Part shown: piece by piece, positions 35,093 through 44,083 of the stretch | Layout of the letters: each line of letters starts with the position of its first letter | Numbering within the stretch: position 1 is the stretch's first letter | Translations under genes and position numbers: made by a program | NCBI RefSeq assembly: GCF_001936475.1 | Contig: NZ_MSPQ01000008.1 | Coordinates: forward strand, 1-64,000 | Length of the DNA stretch: 64,000 nt | Direction: 5' to 3' | From: Algoriphagus marinus | Lineage (GTDB): Bacteria > Bacteroidota > Bacteroidia > Cytophagales > Cyclobacteriaceae | The notes under the pieces: model-generated | Seen by the model: the letters and a program-made list of their open reading frames with translations, nothing else | Told to the model about the DNA's origin: nothing | The model's database searches: none

Positions 35093-35127
35093 TTTACAGT
35101 TGGAAGTTTAAAGTTTAAAGTTTTTAG
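35093..35127 (+). repeat. Heptameric array after the aspartoacylase-like gene
   Basis: Five seven-base units directly downstream of the TGA at 35084-35086: TTTACAG, TTGGAAG, TTTAAAG, TTTAAAG, TTTTTAG. Orientation follows the gene. Confidence 0.65.
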
Positions 35128-35137
35128 AATTATACAT

Positions 35138-35193
35138 TCTGCCCACTGCCTACTGTTCACTGCCTCCTGCTCACTGCCCACTGCCCCTGCCTA
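35138..35193 (-). repeat. Heptameric array starting at the Hcp stop codon
   Basis: Read on the minus strand from the TAG stop of the Hcp-like gene: eight seven-base units beginning TAGGCAG, GGGCAGT, GGGCAGT. The stop codon itself is the first three bases of the first unit. It faces the array of the convergent aspartoacylase-like gene. Confidence 0.72.
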
Positions 35194-35667
35194 AGCCCCA
35201 ATATTAGTATCGCTGGAGGCTTCTAAATTTCCATCGGCAAAACGCCAGGTTATCTTGCTATAGATAAAGGAGACAACTTCTAACTCGGGTACTGGAGAAA
35301 GTGCAGGATTTGCGAGTTGCTGCTGTATGGAGCTGATTCTAGCATCTTCTAATTCCACAGAATAATAGAGGGATAAAACACCTTCCAGATTGGTATTATA
35401 GCATTCCAACCGAAAGACTGATATCCGATCATTTCTATCCCAACTATCATATAATAGCACAGTCGCTTTATCAATCCCCTTAGTTACCGCAAAGGCCCCA
35501 TGTTTGTTTCTCCCTCTGGCACGTCTGCCCGTTGGATTCAAATCTGTTGATACTTCATGGTCTGTAGAAAACACTTCAATCAGGTTTTCAAATCCCGCTT
35601 GCATTACTGAACCTGCAATGGATCCGTGGCGAGCACTTTCGAGAGTTAAAAGAATTAGATGTGACAT
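35191..35667 (-). CDS. Orphan Hcp/TssD-like protein (type VI secretion tube)
   Basis: Protein of 158 aa resembling Hcp, the tube protein of type VI secretion systems. Markers: GSVMQAGFENLIEVFSTDHEV near 20-40, the NKHGAFAVTKGIDKATVLL segment near 54-72, the paired strand LSLYYSVELEDARISSI near 97-113 and EVVSFIYSKITWRFADG near 129-145. Size and the absence of a signal peptide fit Hcp. No other T6SS gene lies in the window, so this is an orphan copy that may be secreted by a system elsewhere, or act as an effector carrier. Its TAG stop is the first unit of a heptamer array. Confidence 0.75.
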   Translation of the reverse strand: MSHLILLTLESARHGSIAGSVMQAGFENLIEVFSTDHEVSTDLNPTGRRARGRNKHGAFAVTKGIDKATVLLYDSWDRNDRISVFRLECYNTNLEGVLSLYYSVELEDARISSIQQQLANPALSPVPELEVVSFIYSKITWRFADGNLEASSDTNIGA

Positions 35668-36142
35668 GGACTTTTTGTTTTTGATCTTTAATTTAATAAA
35701 AAGTTGCCACTTATAATTTGAAGAACTTTCACCTTTTTGAGGAAAAAAAAACAGCTTAAGCTTTCAAAATAAGCAACATAGTTATTTCAAAAGAGGTATC
35801 GAAAGGAAGTTTTTTTGTTGATCAGTTTTACAGACTGAGGAACCTCAATTTATAAGATTAGATGCGGTTTCAGAATCATAGACACTGTTTTTGGTACCCA
35901 AAAATTTAAAATAAAAACCTTTGAGTATGAAAATATCTCAAAGGCGATTCGTGTTTAAGATTTCAAAAAAGAGCTTTCTTTTAGATCTTACTCGATCTGG
36001 TTTTTTGATTTTTTCAATCCAAGGAATTCTACTGTTTAAAAAAAATGATCTTCCCCTAAATCCAACATTAAAGTTCACTTCGTAGGTAGGAAAGCAACCA
36101 ACTTATTAGGAAGCTTTTAATCAATTTAAATTTTAACTACCA
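35668..36142. other. 475-bp intergenic region upstream of the CHRD lipoprotein
   Basis: AT-rich region between the divergent Hcp-like and CHRD genes. It should hold both promoters. A 52-codon ORF at 35927-36085 has no supporting feature. No repeats or hairpins stand out. Confidence 0.4.
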
Positions 36143-37729
36143 ATGAAAATGAATTATTCAAAACATCTCTTTGGAGGATTTTTACTTTTATTCTCCTTAA
36201 TTTTCATCAGTTGTGATGATGAAATGGATCCGATCCCTTTGCCAATGCCGACTGGGTCCAGTACCACATTTAATCTTGCAGCTGTGTCAAATCCAGGTAT
36301 TTCCGGAACAGCTGAGTTTATTGAAAATGATGATAATAGCACAACCATTAATTTAATGCTTTCCGGAACTCCGGCAGTTGGAATGCATCCAGCTCATATC
36401 CATTTTAATACCGCTGCCGAAGGTGGCGATATCGCATTAACCCTGGGAACAGTTATGGGTGGAACAGGAATGAGCAGCGTAACAGTTAATGCCTTGGATG
36501 ACGGTTCTCCTATCTCCTATTCCCAATTAATTAATTTTGACGGATACATTAATGTACACCTTTCCTCATCTGATTTAGCAACATTGGTTGCCCAAGGAGA
36601 TATAGGAGAAAATGCGCTGACCGGTGAGTCCAAAACTTATTCCCTGGGAACTAAAGATGTACCAGGCATCAGCGGTACTGCAACTTTTAGTCAGCGTGTA
36701 AACGATGAAACATTAGTTAAAATCATGTTGAATGGAACACCTGATGGTGGAATGCATCCTGGTCATATTCACTTTAATACTGCTGCTGAAGGCGGTGCTA
36801 TTGCGGTTTCTTTCAGCCCTGTAAATGGTTCTACAGGAATGAGTGTCACAAATATTTCAGCCTTGGATGATGATTCCTCAATTACTTATGATGAATTGTT
36901 GGATTTTGATGGATATATAAATATTCATCTTTCAGCAGAAGAGCTAGGAACCATAGTTGCACAAGGCGATATAGGACAAAATGAGTTGACTGGAGAGGAA
37001 AAAAGCTATGAATTAGGCGAAAAAGACGTGGATGGAATTAGCGGAACAGCAACATTTAAAAAGCGTGTAAACGGTGAATCTTTGGCAGTGCTTGAGCTGA
37101 TGAATACTCCAGCAGATGGAATGCATCCTGCGCATATTCATTCAAATACTGCGCTTCAGGGTGGTGGGATTGTATTTACGTTTAACCCGGTAAATGGAGC
37201 TTCTGGAATGAGTCAAACCAATGTTACAATGCTGGACGATGATTCCATGATTGGTTATGATGATATCTTGGATATCAATGGCTATATCAATGTGCATCTT
37301 TCCATGAGTGAACTAGGCACTATTGTAGCTCAAGGAGATATTGGACAAAATGAGTTGACAGGCGAATCTAAGACCTATGTTTTGGGTGAAAAGGACGTTC
37401 CCGGAATCAATGGTACTGCTACTTTCCGAGAAAGAGCAAATGGTACTACATTGGCTATTTTGCAAGTTCAAAATACCATTGCGGGTAGTACTCATCCAGC
37501 TCATATTCACGAAAATACCGCGGCCATGGGTGGAGGTATCAAATTCACTTTTAACCCAGTTAATGGAACTTCAGGAATGAGCATGACCAACATTGTTACT
37601 TTAGATGATATGACGGCCATTACATTTGATGAATTATTAGCTTTCAACGGCTATATCAATGTGCACCTTTCGATGGCTGAACTTGGAGTAGTCGTAGCAC
37701 AAGGGAATATTGGAAGTAATTCAAATTAA
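36143..37729 (+). CDS. Lipoprotein with four CHRD domains
   Basis: Surface or periplasmic lipoprotein of 528 aa. The signal peptide ends in a lipobox with C24 (LIFISC), followed by DDE. Four tandem CHRD (chordin-type) domains of about 120-126 aa follow, each with an HPAHIH-like motif (first at about 82-87; the second has HPGHIH and the fourth THPAHIH), a GYIN(V/I)HLS strand and a VAQGDIG or VAQGNIG end. The linkers recur as TGE(S/E)K(T/S)Y(x)LG(x)KDV. His-rich CHRD domains are suspected to bind metals, but function is not established. The near-identical repeats suggest recent duplication. A clear terminator follows the gene. Confidence 0.9.
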   Translation: MKMNYSKHLFGGFLLLFSLIFISCDDEMDPIPLPMPTGSSTTFNLAAVSNPGISGTAEFIENDDNSTTINLMLSGTPAVGMHPAHIHFNTAAEGGDIALTLGTVMGGTGMSSVTVNALDDGSPISYSQLINFDGYINVHLSSSDLATLVAQGDIGENALTGESKTYSLGTKDVPGISGTATFSQRVNDETLVKIMLNGTPDGGMHPGHIHFNTAAEGGAIAVSFSPVNGSTGMSVTNISALDDDSSITYDELLDFDGYINIHLSAEELGTIVAQGDIGQNELTGEEKSYELGEKDVDGISGTATFKKRVNGESLAVLELMNTPADGMHPAHIHSNTALQGGGIVFTFNPVNGASGMSQTNVTMLDDDSMIGYDDILDINGYINVHLSMSELGTIVAQGDIGQNELTGESKTYVLGEKDVPGINGTATFRERANGTTLAILQVQNTIAGSTHPAHIHENTAAMGGGIKFTFNPVNGTSGMSMTNIVTLDDMTAITFDELLAFNGYINVHLSMAELGVVVAQGNIGSNSN

Positions 37730-37770
37730 TTGCCTGATTAATCCTGAATAGAAAAACTTAACATTTATAG

Positions 37771-37798
37771 AGCCCAAGCTAGCAACTTGGGCTTTTTT
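37771..37798 (+). terminator. Rho-independent terminator after the CHRD gene
   Basis: Eight-base stem AGCCCAAG / CTTGGGCT (37771-37778 and 37786-37793) with a 7-nt loop and a six-T run, 42 bp after the stop codon. Confidence 0.85.
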
Positions 37799-37829
37799 GT
37801 ATAAATATGCTCCTAATCACTAATCAGCA

Positions 37830-38837
37830 TTATTTCCCAAGCAAATACCCAACTTCTACGCTTTCTCCTCCCCTTCGTTTGCTTTCGTCGGCGGCTTCCA
37901 TAAAGGCATAAATCTCTAAAGTTTCAGCAGGATCCACAGGAGAATTACCGGATTTAAAGAACTCAGCAATTTTTACAGCCAAAGGTTCGTAGCCTTCGTA
38001 GTTTCCAAGAACCAGATTTCCTTCCGAACCGAAAGCAGTTCCTCCGTATTCGTGTTTTCCAGTTCTCGTTCCTCGAAAAGTCCCGATTCTTCCATCTTTC
38101 CATTTTCCAACAACCAGATCAGTATCGGGTGTAGATACCCGGCTTACTGACTCGCATCCTGGCCCCATCACCGTAAAAAGGATCTCCACTCCGTGAATGC
38201 CATACCAAAACAAATCCGTGTGACCGGCTTCTAAAGTTGCAGGGCTAAACGCATCGCAGCCGAGTACTTTTCCAATTTTCCCGTCATGTCTTACCGCTTG
38301 GGCATTGCTCAAATATCTCAGGGATGAAGCAGAAAAGATCGGAACTTGTTTCGCTGCGGCTTCCTGATAGATCTTTTTTGTATCCTCAAAACTTGATGCA
38401 ACCGGCTTATCAATAAAAAAGGGTTTTCGAGCCTGAATTACTTTTCTGGCTTGTTCCAGTCTGGGTTTTCCATCATTGGTTTCTATCAGTACCACATCAA
38501 CTCTCTTGAGGAGCTCCTCGATCGAATCCATGATTTCCACTCCCCATTCTTTGACCTGCTTTATGTAATCAGGGATCCGGTTAAAACTGGACTCTATATC
38601 CCGGCTTCCATAAGGATAAGCAGCAACTACCCTAAATCCAGCTAATTCAGGTCTAGGATTTTCTGCATTAAAAAGTTTGGTAAATGCCGGTGAATGAGAA
38701 GTATCCAAACCAATAATTCCGATTTTGATAGGGTCTACTTTTGAATTTGCTAAGACTGAAAATGGTAAAGCACTCAGACTTACTGCTGCTCCCAAAGCAC
38801 TGGATTTTTTGATAAAAGATCTTCGGCTATTTTTCAT
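37830..38837 (-). CDS. Gfo/Idh/MocA-family oxidoreductase, secreted
   Basis: NAD(P)-dependent sugar-type oxidoreductase of 335 aa with a twin-arginine signal (SRRSFIKKSSALGAAVSLSALPFSVLA), so it is exported folded with its cofactor. The Rossmann N-domain (about 35-155) has IGIIGLDTSHSPAF and an FFIDKPVASS motif near 134-143, the family's EKP-type signature with Asp in place of Glu. The substrate domain follows. It is last in the amino-sugar operon region, about 180 bp after the nagX-like stop, a gap that also holds a heptamer array. The substrate is unknown, possibly a sugar or sugar-acid derivative. Confidence 0.85.
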   Translation of the reverse strand: MKNSRRSFIKKSSALGAAVSLSALPFSVLANSKVDPIKIGIIGLDTSHSPAFTKLFNAENPRPELAGFRVVAAYPYGSRDIESSFNRIPDYIKQVKEWGVEIMDSIEELLKRVDVVLIETNDGKPRLEQARKVIQARKPFFIDKPVASSFEDTKKIYQEAAAKQVPIFSASSLRYLSNAQAVRHDGKIGKVLGCDAFSPATLEAGHTDLFWYGIHGVEILFTVMGPGCESVSRVSTPDTDLVVGKWKDGRIGTFRGTRTGKHEYGGTAFGSEGNLVLGNYEGYEPLAVKIAEFFKSGNSPVDPAETLEIYAFMEAADESKRRGGESVEVGYLLGK

Positions 38838-38976
38838 ATGATTATAATTTGACTTTTAAAGGCCATTTGGAATCTCGCATGGTAGATAATTATCCCGTTG
38901 TTTGACGCTTGAGTCATGCTCGATTTCATAAAACTTTGAAATAAAATTTTTTGAACTACTATACTTAAACTTTTTT

Positions 38977-39018
38977 ATACCAACTTCCAACTTCCAACTT
39001 CCCACTTCCTACTTCCTA
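38977..39018 (-). repeat. Heptameric array starting at the nagX-like stop codon
   Basis: Six seven-base units read on the minus strand from the TAG stop: TAGGAAG, TAGGAAG, TGGGAAG, TTGGAAG, TTGGAAG, TTGGTAT. The stop codon is the first three bases of the first unit. Confidence 0.75.
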
Positions 39019-40134
39019 AACTTTGAAGAAAATCTTCTTCCGATAAAGGAAATACAGGAACAACCAAACCAAAAGCAATGCACCAAGACTTTCCATTACT
39101 GGAAACCATTTTTCATCCAAAGGACTGTATAGGCCTTCAAATAACATCTTTGAAGTATATCTGAAATTGACAAAACGATAAATCAGGTAGATTGTCAGAC
39201 TGTTCATCCCTACCACAACCAGAAAGAAGGACCATTTTTGAAATTTGAGGATATCAATAATCCAATAAAACATACCCAGGAAAAGTAAGGACATCCCACC
39301 TGTAAGCAGAATAAAAGAACTAGTCCACAAGCGCTTGAAAATCGGAAAGTGAAGTCCCCATACCAGCGCAATGGCAATGCAGATCAAACCAGTTAGCAGA
39401 AGCTGCTTGAGTTTTTGCTTTTCTGGAAGATTTACATTTTTCAGGATTTCTCCTGCGAAAACGCCCATAATCACAAGACATATTGCCGGAAAGGTGGTCA
39501 GAATACCCAGTTCATCAAATTGTCCCTGAAGTAACCTTCCTGGAAGGAAAGTTCTGTCAAACCAGCCTGCCAAATTCCCTTCAAAACTGAGATTTCCGGC
39601 TCCGAAGCCAGGAACTGGAATCAGGAAAATAGCAGCATAATAGACCAACAAAATAGCTCCTCCAATAATGAGCCGCTTTTTTGAGTCAAAATTGATGAAA
39701 AGAACAGAAGCAAAAAATCCGGCAATCCCGATTCTTCCTAGCACTGATCCCAGACGGATCTGTTCCCAATCAAAAAATGGAAAAGGAACATTTTTTACCA
39801 GTAAACCAAAACCAATCAGCCTAAGCATTCTGATAAATGCTTTTCGATAGATCTCTTTTTCAGGAACCTTTGTCTCTATTGCTTTACCTAACGAAAAAGG
39901 AATAGAAACTCCGGAAATAAAAATAAATAGTGGGAAAATAAAGTCATAAAATGTAAAGCCGATCCACTCGGGATGCTCAAATTGAAGTGCTAATGCATCC
40001 AACCAAGCCCAGGAAGTCTTTCCTTCAAAACTTCGAAAAAACGCATCTGCACCACAGATCATCAACATATCAAAACCTCTCAAGGCATCGATTGATACTA
40101 GTCTCTTAGAAGTCAAATTGGCTGGACTATTCAT
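39016..40134 (-). CDS. NagX/HGSNAT-like membrane acyltransferase (DUF5009)
   Basis: Integral membrane protein of 372 aa, start placed at the ATG at 40134; an upstream ATG at 40161 would overlap the preceding gene by 19 bp and adds nine residues. About ten hydrophobic helices. Family signatures: RLVSIDALRGFDMLMI at the start, and WIGFTFYDFIFPLFIFISGVSIPFSL at about 60-85. It belongs to the DUF5009/COG4299 group related to heparan-alpha-glucosaminide N-acetyltransferase, called NagX in bacterial GlcNAc regulons. It may transfer acetyl groups to amino sugars or export them. It follows nagB, an MFS transporter and nagA, which fits that role. A heptamer array begins at its stop. Confidence 0.85.
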   Translation of the reverse strand: MNSPANLTSKRLVSIDALRGFDMLMICGADAFFRSFEGKTSWAWLDALALQFEHPEWIGFTFYDFIFPLFIFISGVSIPFSLGKAIETKVPEKEIYRKAFIRMLRLIGFGLLVKNVPFPFFDWEQIRLGSVLGRIGIAGFFASVLFINFDSKKRLIIGGAILLVYYAAIFLIPVPGFGAGNLSFEGNLAGWFDRTFLPGRLLQGQFDELGILTTFPAICLVIMGVFAGEILKNVNLPEKQKLKQLLLTGLICIAIALVWGLHFPIFKRLWTSSFILLTGGMSLLFLGMFYWIIDILKFQKWSFFLVVVGMNSLTIYLIYRFVNFRYTSKMLFEGLYSPLDEKWFPVMESLGALLLVWLFLYFLYRKKIFFKV

Positions 40135-40142
40135 AAGGATCT

Positions 40143-41477
40143 TTACATTTTTGGTTCCCAACCTTTTTCGTATTCCCTACTCCACAGCTTCATTGCCTCT
40201 TTGTCATTTTTAATTCTTCCATTGGAATTATCCAGTTCCAAAGCTCGGCCCGTCCGATAAGAAATATTCCCCAAATGGCAGAGCATGACGCTTTTTACGA
40301 TTTCTTGATAAGGTGAAATCAACTGCTCTCCTTTCGTAATCGCGTTTGTAAAATTTGTGAAATGAGCAATATCCATGTCAAAGCCTGCACCGCGCTGATC
40401 TACTACCGTGTTACTGGTGGGTTCGGCGCTTTTCACAAGCTTATTGGCATTGTCATAGATCTTGTAGGAGTTGTCCAGCAATTCAAGCGTTCCATTTTCA
40501 CCATGGAAAGACACTCCGGAACCCATGTCGTTGATTCCCCTTTTGTTGCAGCTTCTACCCTCCCAGAGGATACTTTTTCCTTCAAAATCAAAAGATGAAG
40601 TCTGGGTATCAGGAGTCTGCCAGTCATCCTTGAAATGATATCTCCCCCCGCTTGAATAGGCTTTTTTGGCATAATCCACATTCAGTCCCCATCGTGCTAG
40701 ATCAAGGAAATGTACCCCATTGTTGACGATTTCGCCAGTGCCCCAGTTCCAGAACCAATGCCAATTGTAATGAATCAGATTGTCTTTGAAGGCTGCTCTT
40801 GGAGCTGGTCCCTGCCAAAGTTCAAAGTCCAGCCATTCCGGAACAGGAACTTCTTTCCCAAAACCAATGGACTGGCGGGTATTGGTGTACCAAGCTCGGG
40901 CATAATAAGCATTGCCGATTACCCCGCCGTGAAGTTCGGCGATTGCTTCCTGAACTCTTGGCCAGCTTCTCCGCTGATTACCCATTTGCACTACTTTTCC
41001 ATAGGTTGACGTAGCCTTGGAAAGCAATTCTCCCTCAGCAGGATTATGACTCCCCGGCTTTTCGATATAGACATGTTTTCCTGCTTTCAAAGCCATCAAA
41101 GCCATTGGAGTATGCCAATGATCAGGTAAAGCAATGGAAATGGCATCTACATTTTTATGATCCAAAGCCCTCCGAAAATCAGAAATACCCTGTGGCAGTT
41201 TGCTCACTCCAGATTTTTCCGCGAGTGACAATCCATTTGTTACTGCTCTTGAATCTACATCGCAGATGTATGAAATCTCCGCATTCGGTACTTTCGCAAA
41301 AGCCTGTATATGTTGTGAACCACGACCATTGACTCCCATAATTGCCACACGAACCTTATCCTGAACCGGATATTGGGATAAAATATTGAAAGAATGAGCA
41401 GAACTCATCACCCCTAATCCTAAACTTCCAGTGGCTACGGTTTTGATGAAATTCCTTCGATTGACGTCTTTTGGCAT
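40143..41477 (-). CDS. Gfo/Idh/MocA-family oxidoreductase, secreted
   Basis: Secreted NAD(P)-dependent oxidoreductase of 444 aa with a twin-arginine signal (RRNFIKTVATGSLGLGVMSSAHS). The Rossmann domain includes VAIMGVNGRGSQHIQAF (about 43-60), ALPDHWHTPMAL and HVYIEKPGSHNPAEGE with the catalytic-region EKP near 140-142. NWHWFWNWGTGEIVNNGVHFLDLARWGL near 240-270 is characteristic of the Bacteroidota branch. It sits between nagA and nagX on one transcript, about 35 bp after nagA. Its substrate is probably a sugar of the same pathway; glycosidase activity as in GH109 cannot be judged from the motifs visible. Confidence 0.88.
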   Translation of the reverse strand: MPKDVNRRNFIKTVATGSLGLGVMSSAHSFNILSQYPVQDKVRVAIMGVNGRGSQHIQAFAKVPNAEISYICDVDSRAVTNGLSLAEKSGVSKLPQGISDFRRALDHKNVDAISIALPDHWHTPMALMALKAGKHVYIEKPGSHNPAEGELLSKATSTYGKVVQMGNQRRSWPRVQEAIAELHGGVIGNAYYARAWYTNTRQSIGFGKEVPVPEWLDFELWQGPAPRAAFKDNLIHYNWHWFWNWGTGEIVNNGVHFLDLARWGLNVDYAKKAYSSGGRYHFKDDWQTPDTQTSSFDFEGKSILWEGRSCNKRGINDMGSGVSFHGENGTLELLDNSYKIYDNANKLVKSAEPTSNTVVDQRGAGFDMDIAHFTNFTNAITKGEQLISPYQEIVKSVMLCHLGNISYRTGRALELDNSNGRIKNDKEAMKLWSREYEKGWEPKM

Positions 41478-41512
41478 AGTTGTTTGGTTTTGAGTTAATG
41501 ATTCAGATAGGT

Positions 41513-42673
41513 TCAGGCGGAAAATACTTCTTGCCCATGTTTGATTGTTTTTACCACTTTAAGTTCTCCATTTTCATCCATTTGGCAAAGAATCAAATCC
41601 GCTATGGCACCTTCTTCAAATAGAATATGACCGGGATTCAAAAGCTTTTGTGGGCGAACAGAAGCCATTTCCCAGGCTTCAGAAAGGGAAGAAAGTTTAT
41701 TCTTTATCATAAAAGAAACTCCTCTTCGGATATTGGAAGCAGAGCCGGCAAGGATCGAAGGGTTGGATTTCAAATGTAATTTTCCCTCCGGGGTTAGGCT
41801 TACTTCACCGCCTATATGAAGATCATAATCTCCGGCTGCCATTCCTGCCAAAGAAACTGAATCGCTTACCAGGATCAGTTTATCCTTTTTTACTTTTTGA
41901 AAAACCTCGATTACTTCTGCCGGTAGGTGAAAACCATCCGCAATAATCGAAGCTCCCAGTTCATCCTGAGCGAGTTGTGACCAGAGGTAATTTGGATGTC
42001 TGGCGATAATTGGGTGCATGCCGTTTCCAAGATGAGTCGATAGCCTAGCCCCGGCGCTTACCGCATCCAAGATTTGCTGATGCGTGGCATTGGTATGACC
42101 AATGGAAACCAGAATCCCATGTTCCACGCACTTTTCAATAAAGGAATTGGCATTTTCCCATTCCGGAGAAAGGGTAATCATTTTGATCAGGCCTTTGGAT
42201 TCAAGCTGCCATTTTTGAACCAAGCTCCAATCCGGAGCACTTACAAATTCCTTTGGGTGTGCCCCTCTTGGTCCATCGATTGGTGAAATAAAGGGACCTT
42301 CAATATGCAAGCCTTCAATGCTCATTCTGGACAATTCATCACTTTTCCGAAGGTAAACTATCTGAAGAATCAAGCGACTGATCTGCGCTGGATCATTGGT
42401 AATGAGGGTTGGGAAATGAGTGGTGACTCCTTCCTGGTATAAAAGTCTGGAGATTTCGGCCAGTTTTATCGGATCAGATTGGATTTCATTGTAATCGATT
42501 CCTCCATAGCCATTGATTTGAATATCTGTAAACCCGGGACCGATAATCAGATCCTTTTCCAAGGAAGTTTGAGTTTCGGAGATGCTATCAATGATCCCTT
42601 CAGAACAAGAAATCTGAATTGGTAATCCGCTGCGGTAATGTTTGCCTTGAAGTATCATTTCGCAAATGCCCAT
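41513..42673 (-). CDS. nagA: N-acetylglucosamine-6-phosphate deacetylase
   Basis: Zinc amidohydrolase of 386 aa that removes the acetyl group from GlcNAc-6-phosphate. Visible metal and catalytic residues: GLHIEGPF (Glu ligand, about 120-130), SIGHTNAT (His), RLSTHLGNGMHP (His, with substrate contacts) and the catalytic Asp in LVSDSVSLAGM. The barrel opens with GFTDIQINGYGG. Its start overlaps the end of the MFS gene by 19 bp, showing tight operon packing. It works with the downstream product of nagB to feed fructose-6-phosphate. Confidence 0.93.
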   Translation of the reverse strand: MGICEMILQGKHYRSGLPIQISCSEGIIDSISETQTSLEKDLIIGPGFTDIQINGYGGIDYNEIQSDPIKLAEISRLLYQEGVTTHFPTLITNDPAQISRLILQIVYLRKSDELSRMSIEGLHIEGPFISPIDGPRGAHPKEFVSAPDWSLVQKWQLESKGLIKMITLSPEWENANSFIEKCVEHGILVSIGHTNATHQQILDAVSAGARLSTHLGNGMHPIIARHPNYLWSQLAQDELGASIIADGFHLPAEVIEVFQKVKKDKLILVSDSVSLAGMAAGDYDLHIGGEVSLTPEGKLHLKSNPSILAGSASNIRRGVSFMIKNKLSSLSEAWEMASVRPQKLLNPGHILFEEGAIADLILCQMDENGELKVVKTIKHGQEVFSA

Positions 42674-43983
42674 TTTCTAACCTTGTGCCCAGCAACCGCA
42701 TAATAAACCAAGTAGAGATAGCATGGAAATAGAACCCAATAGGCTAATCGGACCGAATACAAATCGGCAAAATATCCATAAACCAATGGCAAGATGGCAT
42801 TTCCACAAAGCCCCATAATCATGATGGAAGCTCCTAGCTTCGTAAACCTCCCTAAACCATCCAAAGCCAATGGCCAGATTCCCGCCCAAACCAGTGAGTT
42901 GGCCAAACCAAGCAAGACCACAAACAAAATGGAGATATCCACGGTCATTCCCCAAAACTGGATTGGACCTTCTGAAAAGACAATCATCAAGGTGAGAATC
43001 GTACCCAAGAGGGTGCAGATTCTTAAAATATTGACTTGAGAGATGAATTTGGGAATCAATGAAATTCCAATCAAGTAACCCAAGATCGTAAAAGCTAAAG
43101 TAAATGAGGGGAAGACTTTAGCATCCATCAGGCTGATGCCAAAGGAATTTGCGTAAGGAATCACGGTGTCGATGGCAATCACTTGGGTACCGACATGAAG
43201 GAAAATAGCGAAAGCGCCTAAAATCAGATGCGGGAATTGGAAAATGGAAGTTTTTCCTGAATTGGCTACAGCTACCTCTTCGGATTCATGCTCCGTATCG
43301 ATTTCAGGCAAAGGAGAAAACCGGATAAAAAGACCAAGACCAATTAATACGGTTCCTACAATGGAATAAGGTAAAATCACCCGTTGAATCAGTTCATCCA
43401 AAGCAGCATCTCTAGCTGCTGCAGACATTTGATCCAGTTGCTGAAAGAGCTCATTATCCCCTACTCGTAATACTACCGCTGCAAAAAGGATAGGTGCCAA
43501 AATACCAGCTCCTTTATTGAAAATACCCATAATACTGATCCGCTGGGCAGCTCTTTCTTTGGGACCAAGTACAGTCACATAAGGATTAGCGGCAGTTTGT
43601 AATACCGCCAAGCCTGTTCCTAAGGTGAATAAGCCCAATAAAAAGAGTTCGTAGGTTCTAGCCATCGCCGCTGGCACAAAAATAAATGCCCCAATCGCCA
43701 TCACGAAAAAACCATACATCATTCCTCTTTTAAAACCTACCGCTTTGAGTAAATAGGAAGAAGGTACTGACATCACCAAATAGGAAATGTAGAACGCAAA
43801 TGCCACCAGATAGGAGTCGAAATTGCTAAGCGTAAAGGCAATTTTAAAGTAGGGAATTAGGATTGCATTTACCCATGAGACAAAGCCAAAAATGAAAAAC
43901 ATCATCCCGATTATGGCTATGGAAATCCAAGTATCTCTTTGACTTAATGACTCCGCTTTTACGGCCACTGATTTTGAAGACAT
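42655..43983 (-). CDS. MFS sugar transporter (NagP/FucP-like)
   Basis: Inner-membrane transporter of 442 aa with about 12 hydrophobic helices. The start was placed at the ATG at 43983 (MSSKSVAVKAE); an upstream ATG at 44067 would add 28 residues rich in F and R that look untranslated. The FucP-like signature is present: FFIFGFVSWVNAILIPYFK in helix 1 and LQTAANPYVTVLGP (NPYVT) near 130-145. FucP/NagP members are H+ or Na+ symporters for fucose, glucose or GlcNAc. Placed between nagB and nagA, it probably imports GlcNAc or a related amino sugar. A cytosolic loop (about 225-245) is acidic. Confidence 0.88.
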   Translation of the reverse strand: MSSKSVAVKAESLSQRDTWISIAIIGMMFFIFGFVSWVNAILIPYFKIAFTLSNFDSYLVAFAFYISYLVMSVPSSYLLKAVGFKRGMMYGFFVMAIGAFIFVPAAMARTYELFLLGLFTLGTGLAVLQTAANPYVTVLGPKERAAQRISIMGIFNKGAGILAPILFAAVVLRVGDNELFQQLDQMSAAARDAALDELIQRVILPYSIVGTVLIGLGLFIRFSPLPEIDTEHESEEVAVANSGKTSIFQFPHLILGAFAIFLHVGTQVIAIDTVIPYANSFGISLMDAKVFPSFTLAFTILGYLIGISLIPKFISQVNILRICTLLGTILTLMIVFSEGPIQFWGMTVDISILFVVLLGLANSLVWAGIWPLALDGLGRFTKLGASIMIMGLCGNAILPLVYGYFADLYSVRLAYWVLFPCYLYLVYYAVAGHKVRKWAFAK

Positions 43984-44083
43984 AGTTCTTTTGGGCTGAA
44001 ACAAACAATGGAATTCTCGAAATGAATACCTGAGAATTGGTATAAATACAAAATTTTTTTTCAGCAAAACAAGACTTTTCCGA

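Noticed and set aside
35191..35667. Hcp-like gene considered as part of a T6SS or contractile injection cluster
   Set aside because: No sheath, baseplate, VgrG or ClpV-like gene is present within the window.
35927..36085. 52-codon plus-strand ORF upstream of the CHRD gene
   Set aside because: Phe/Lys-rich reading typical of AT-rich spacer; no conserved motif and no coupling to the next gene.
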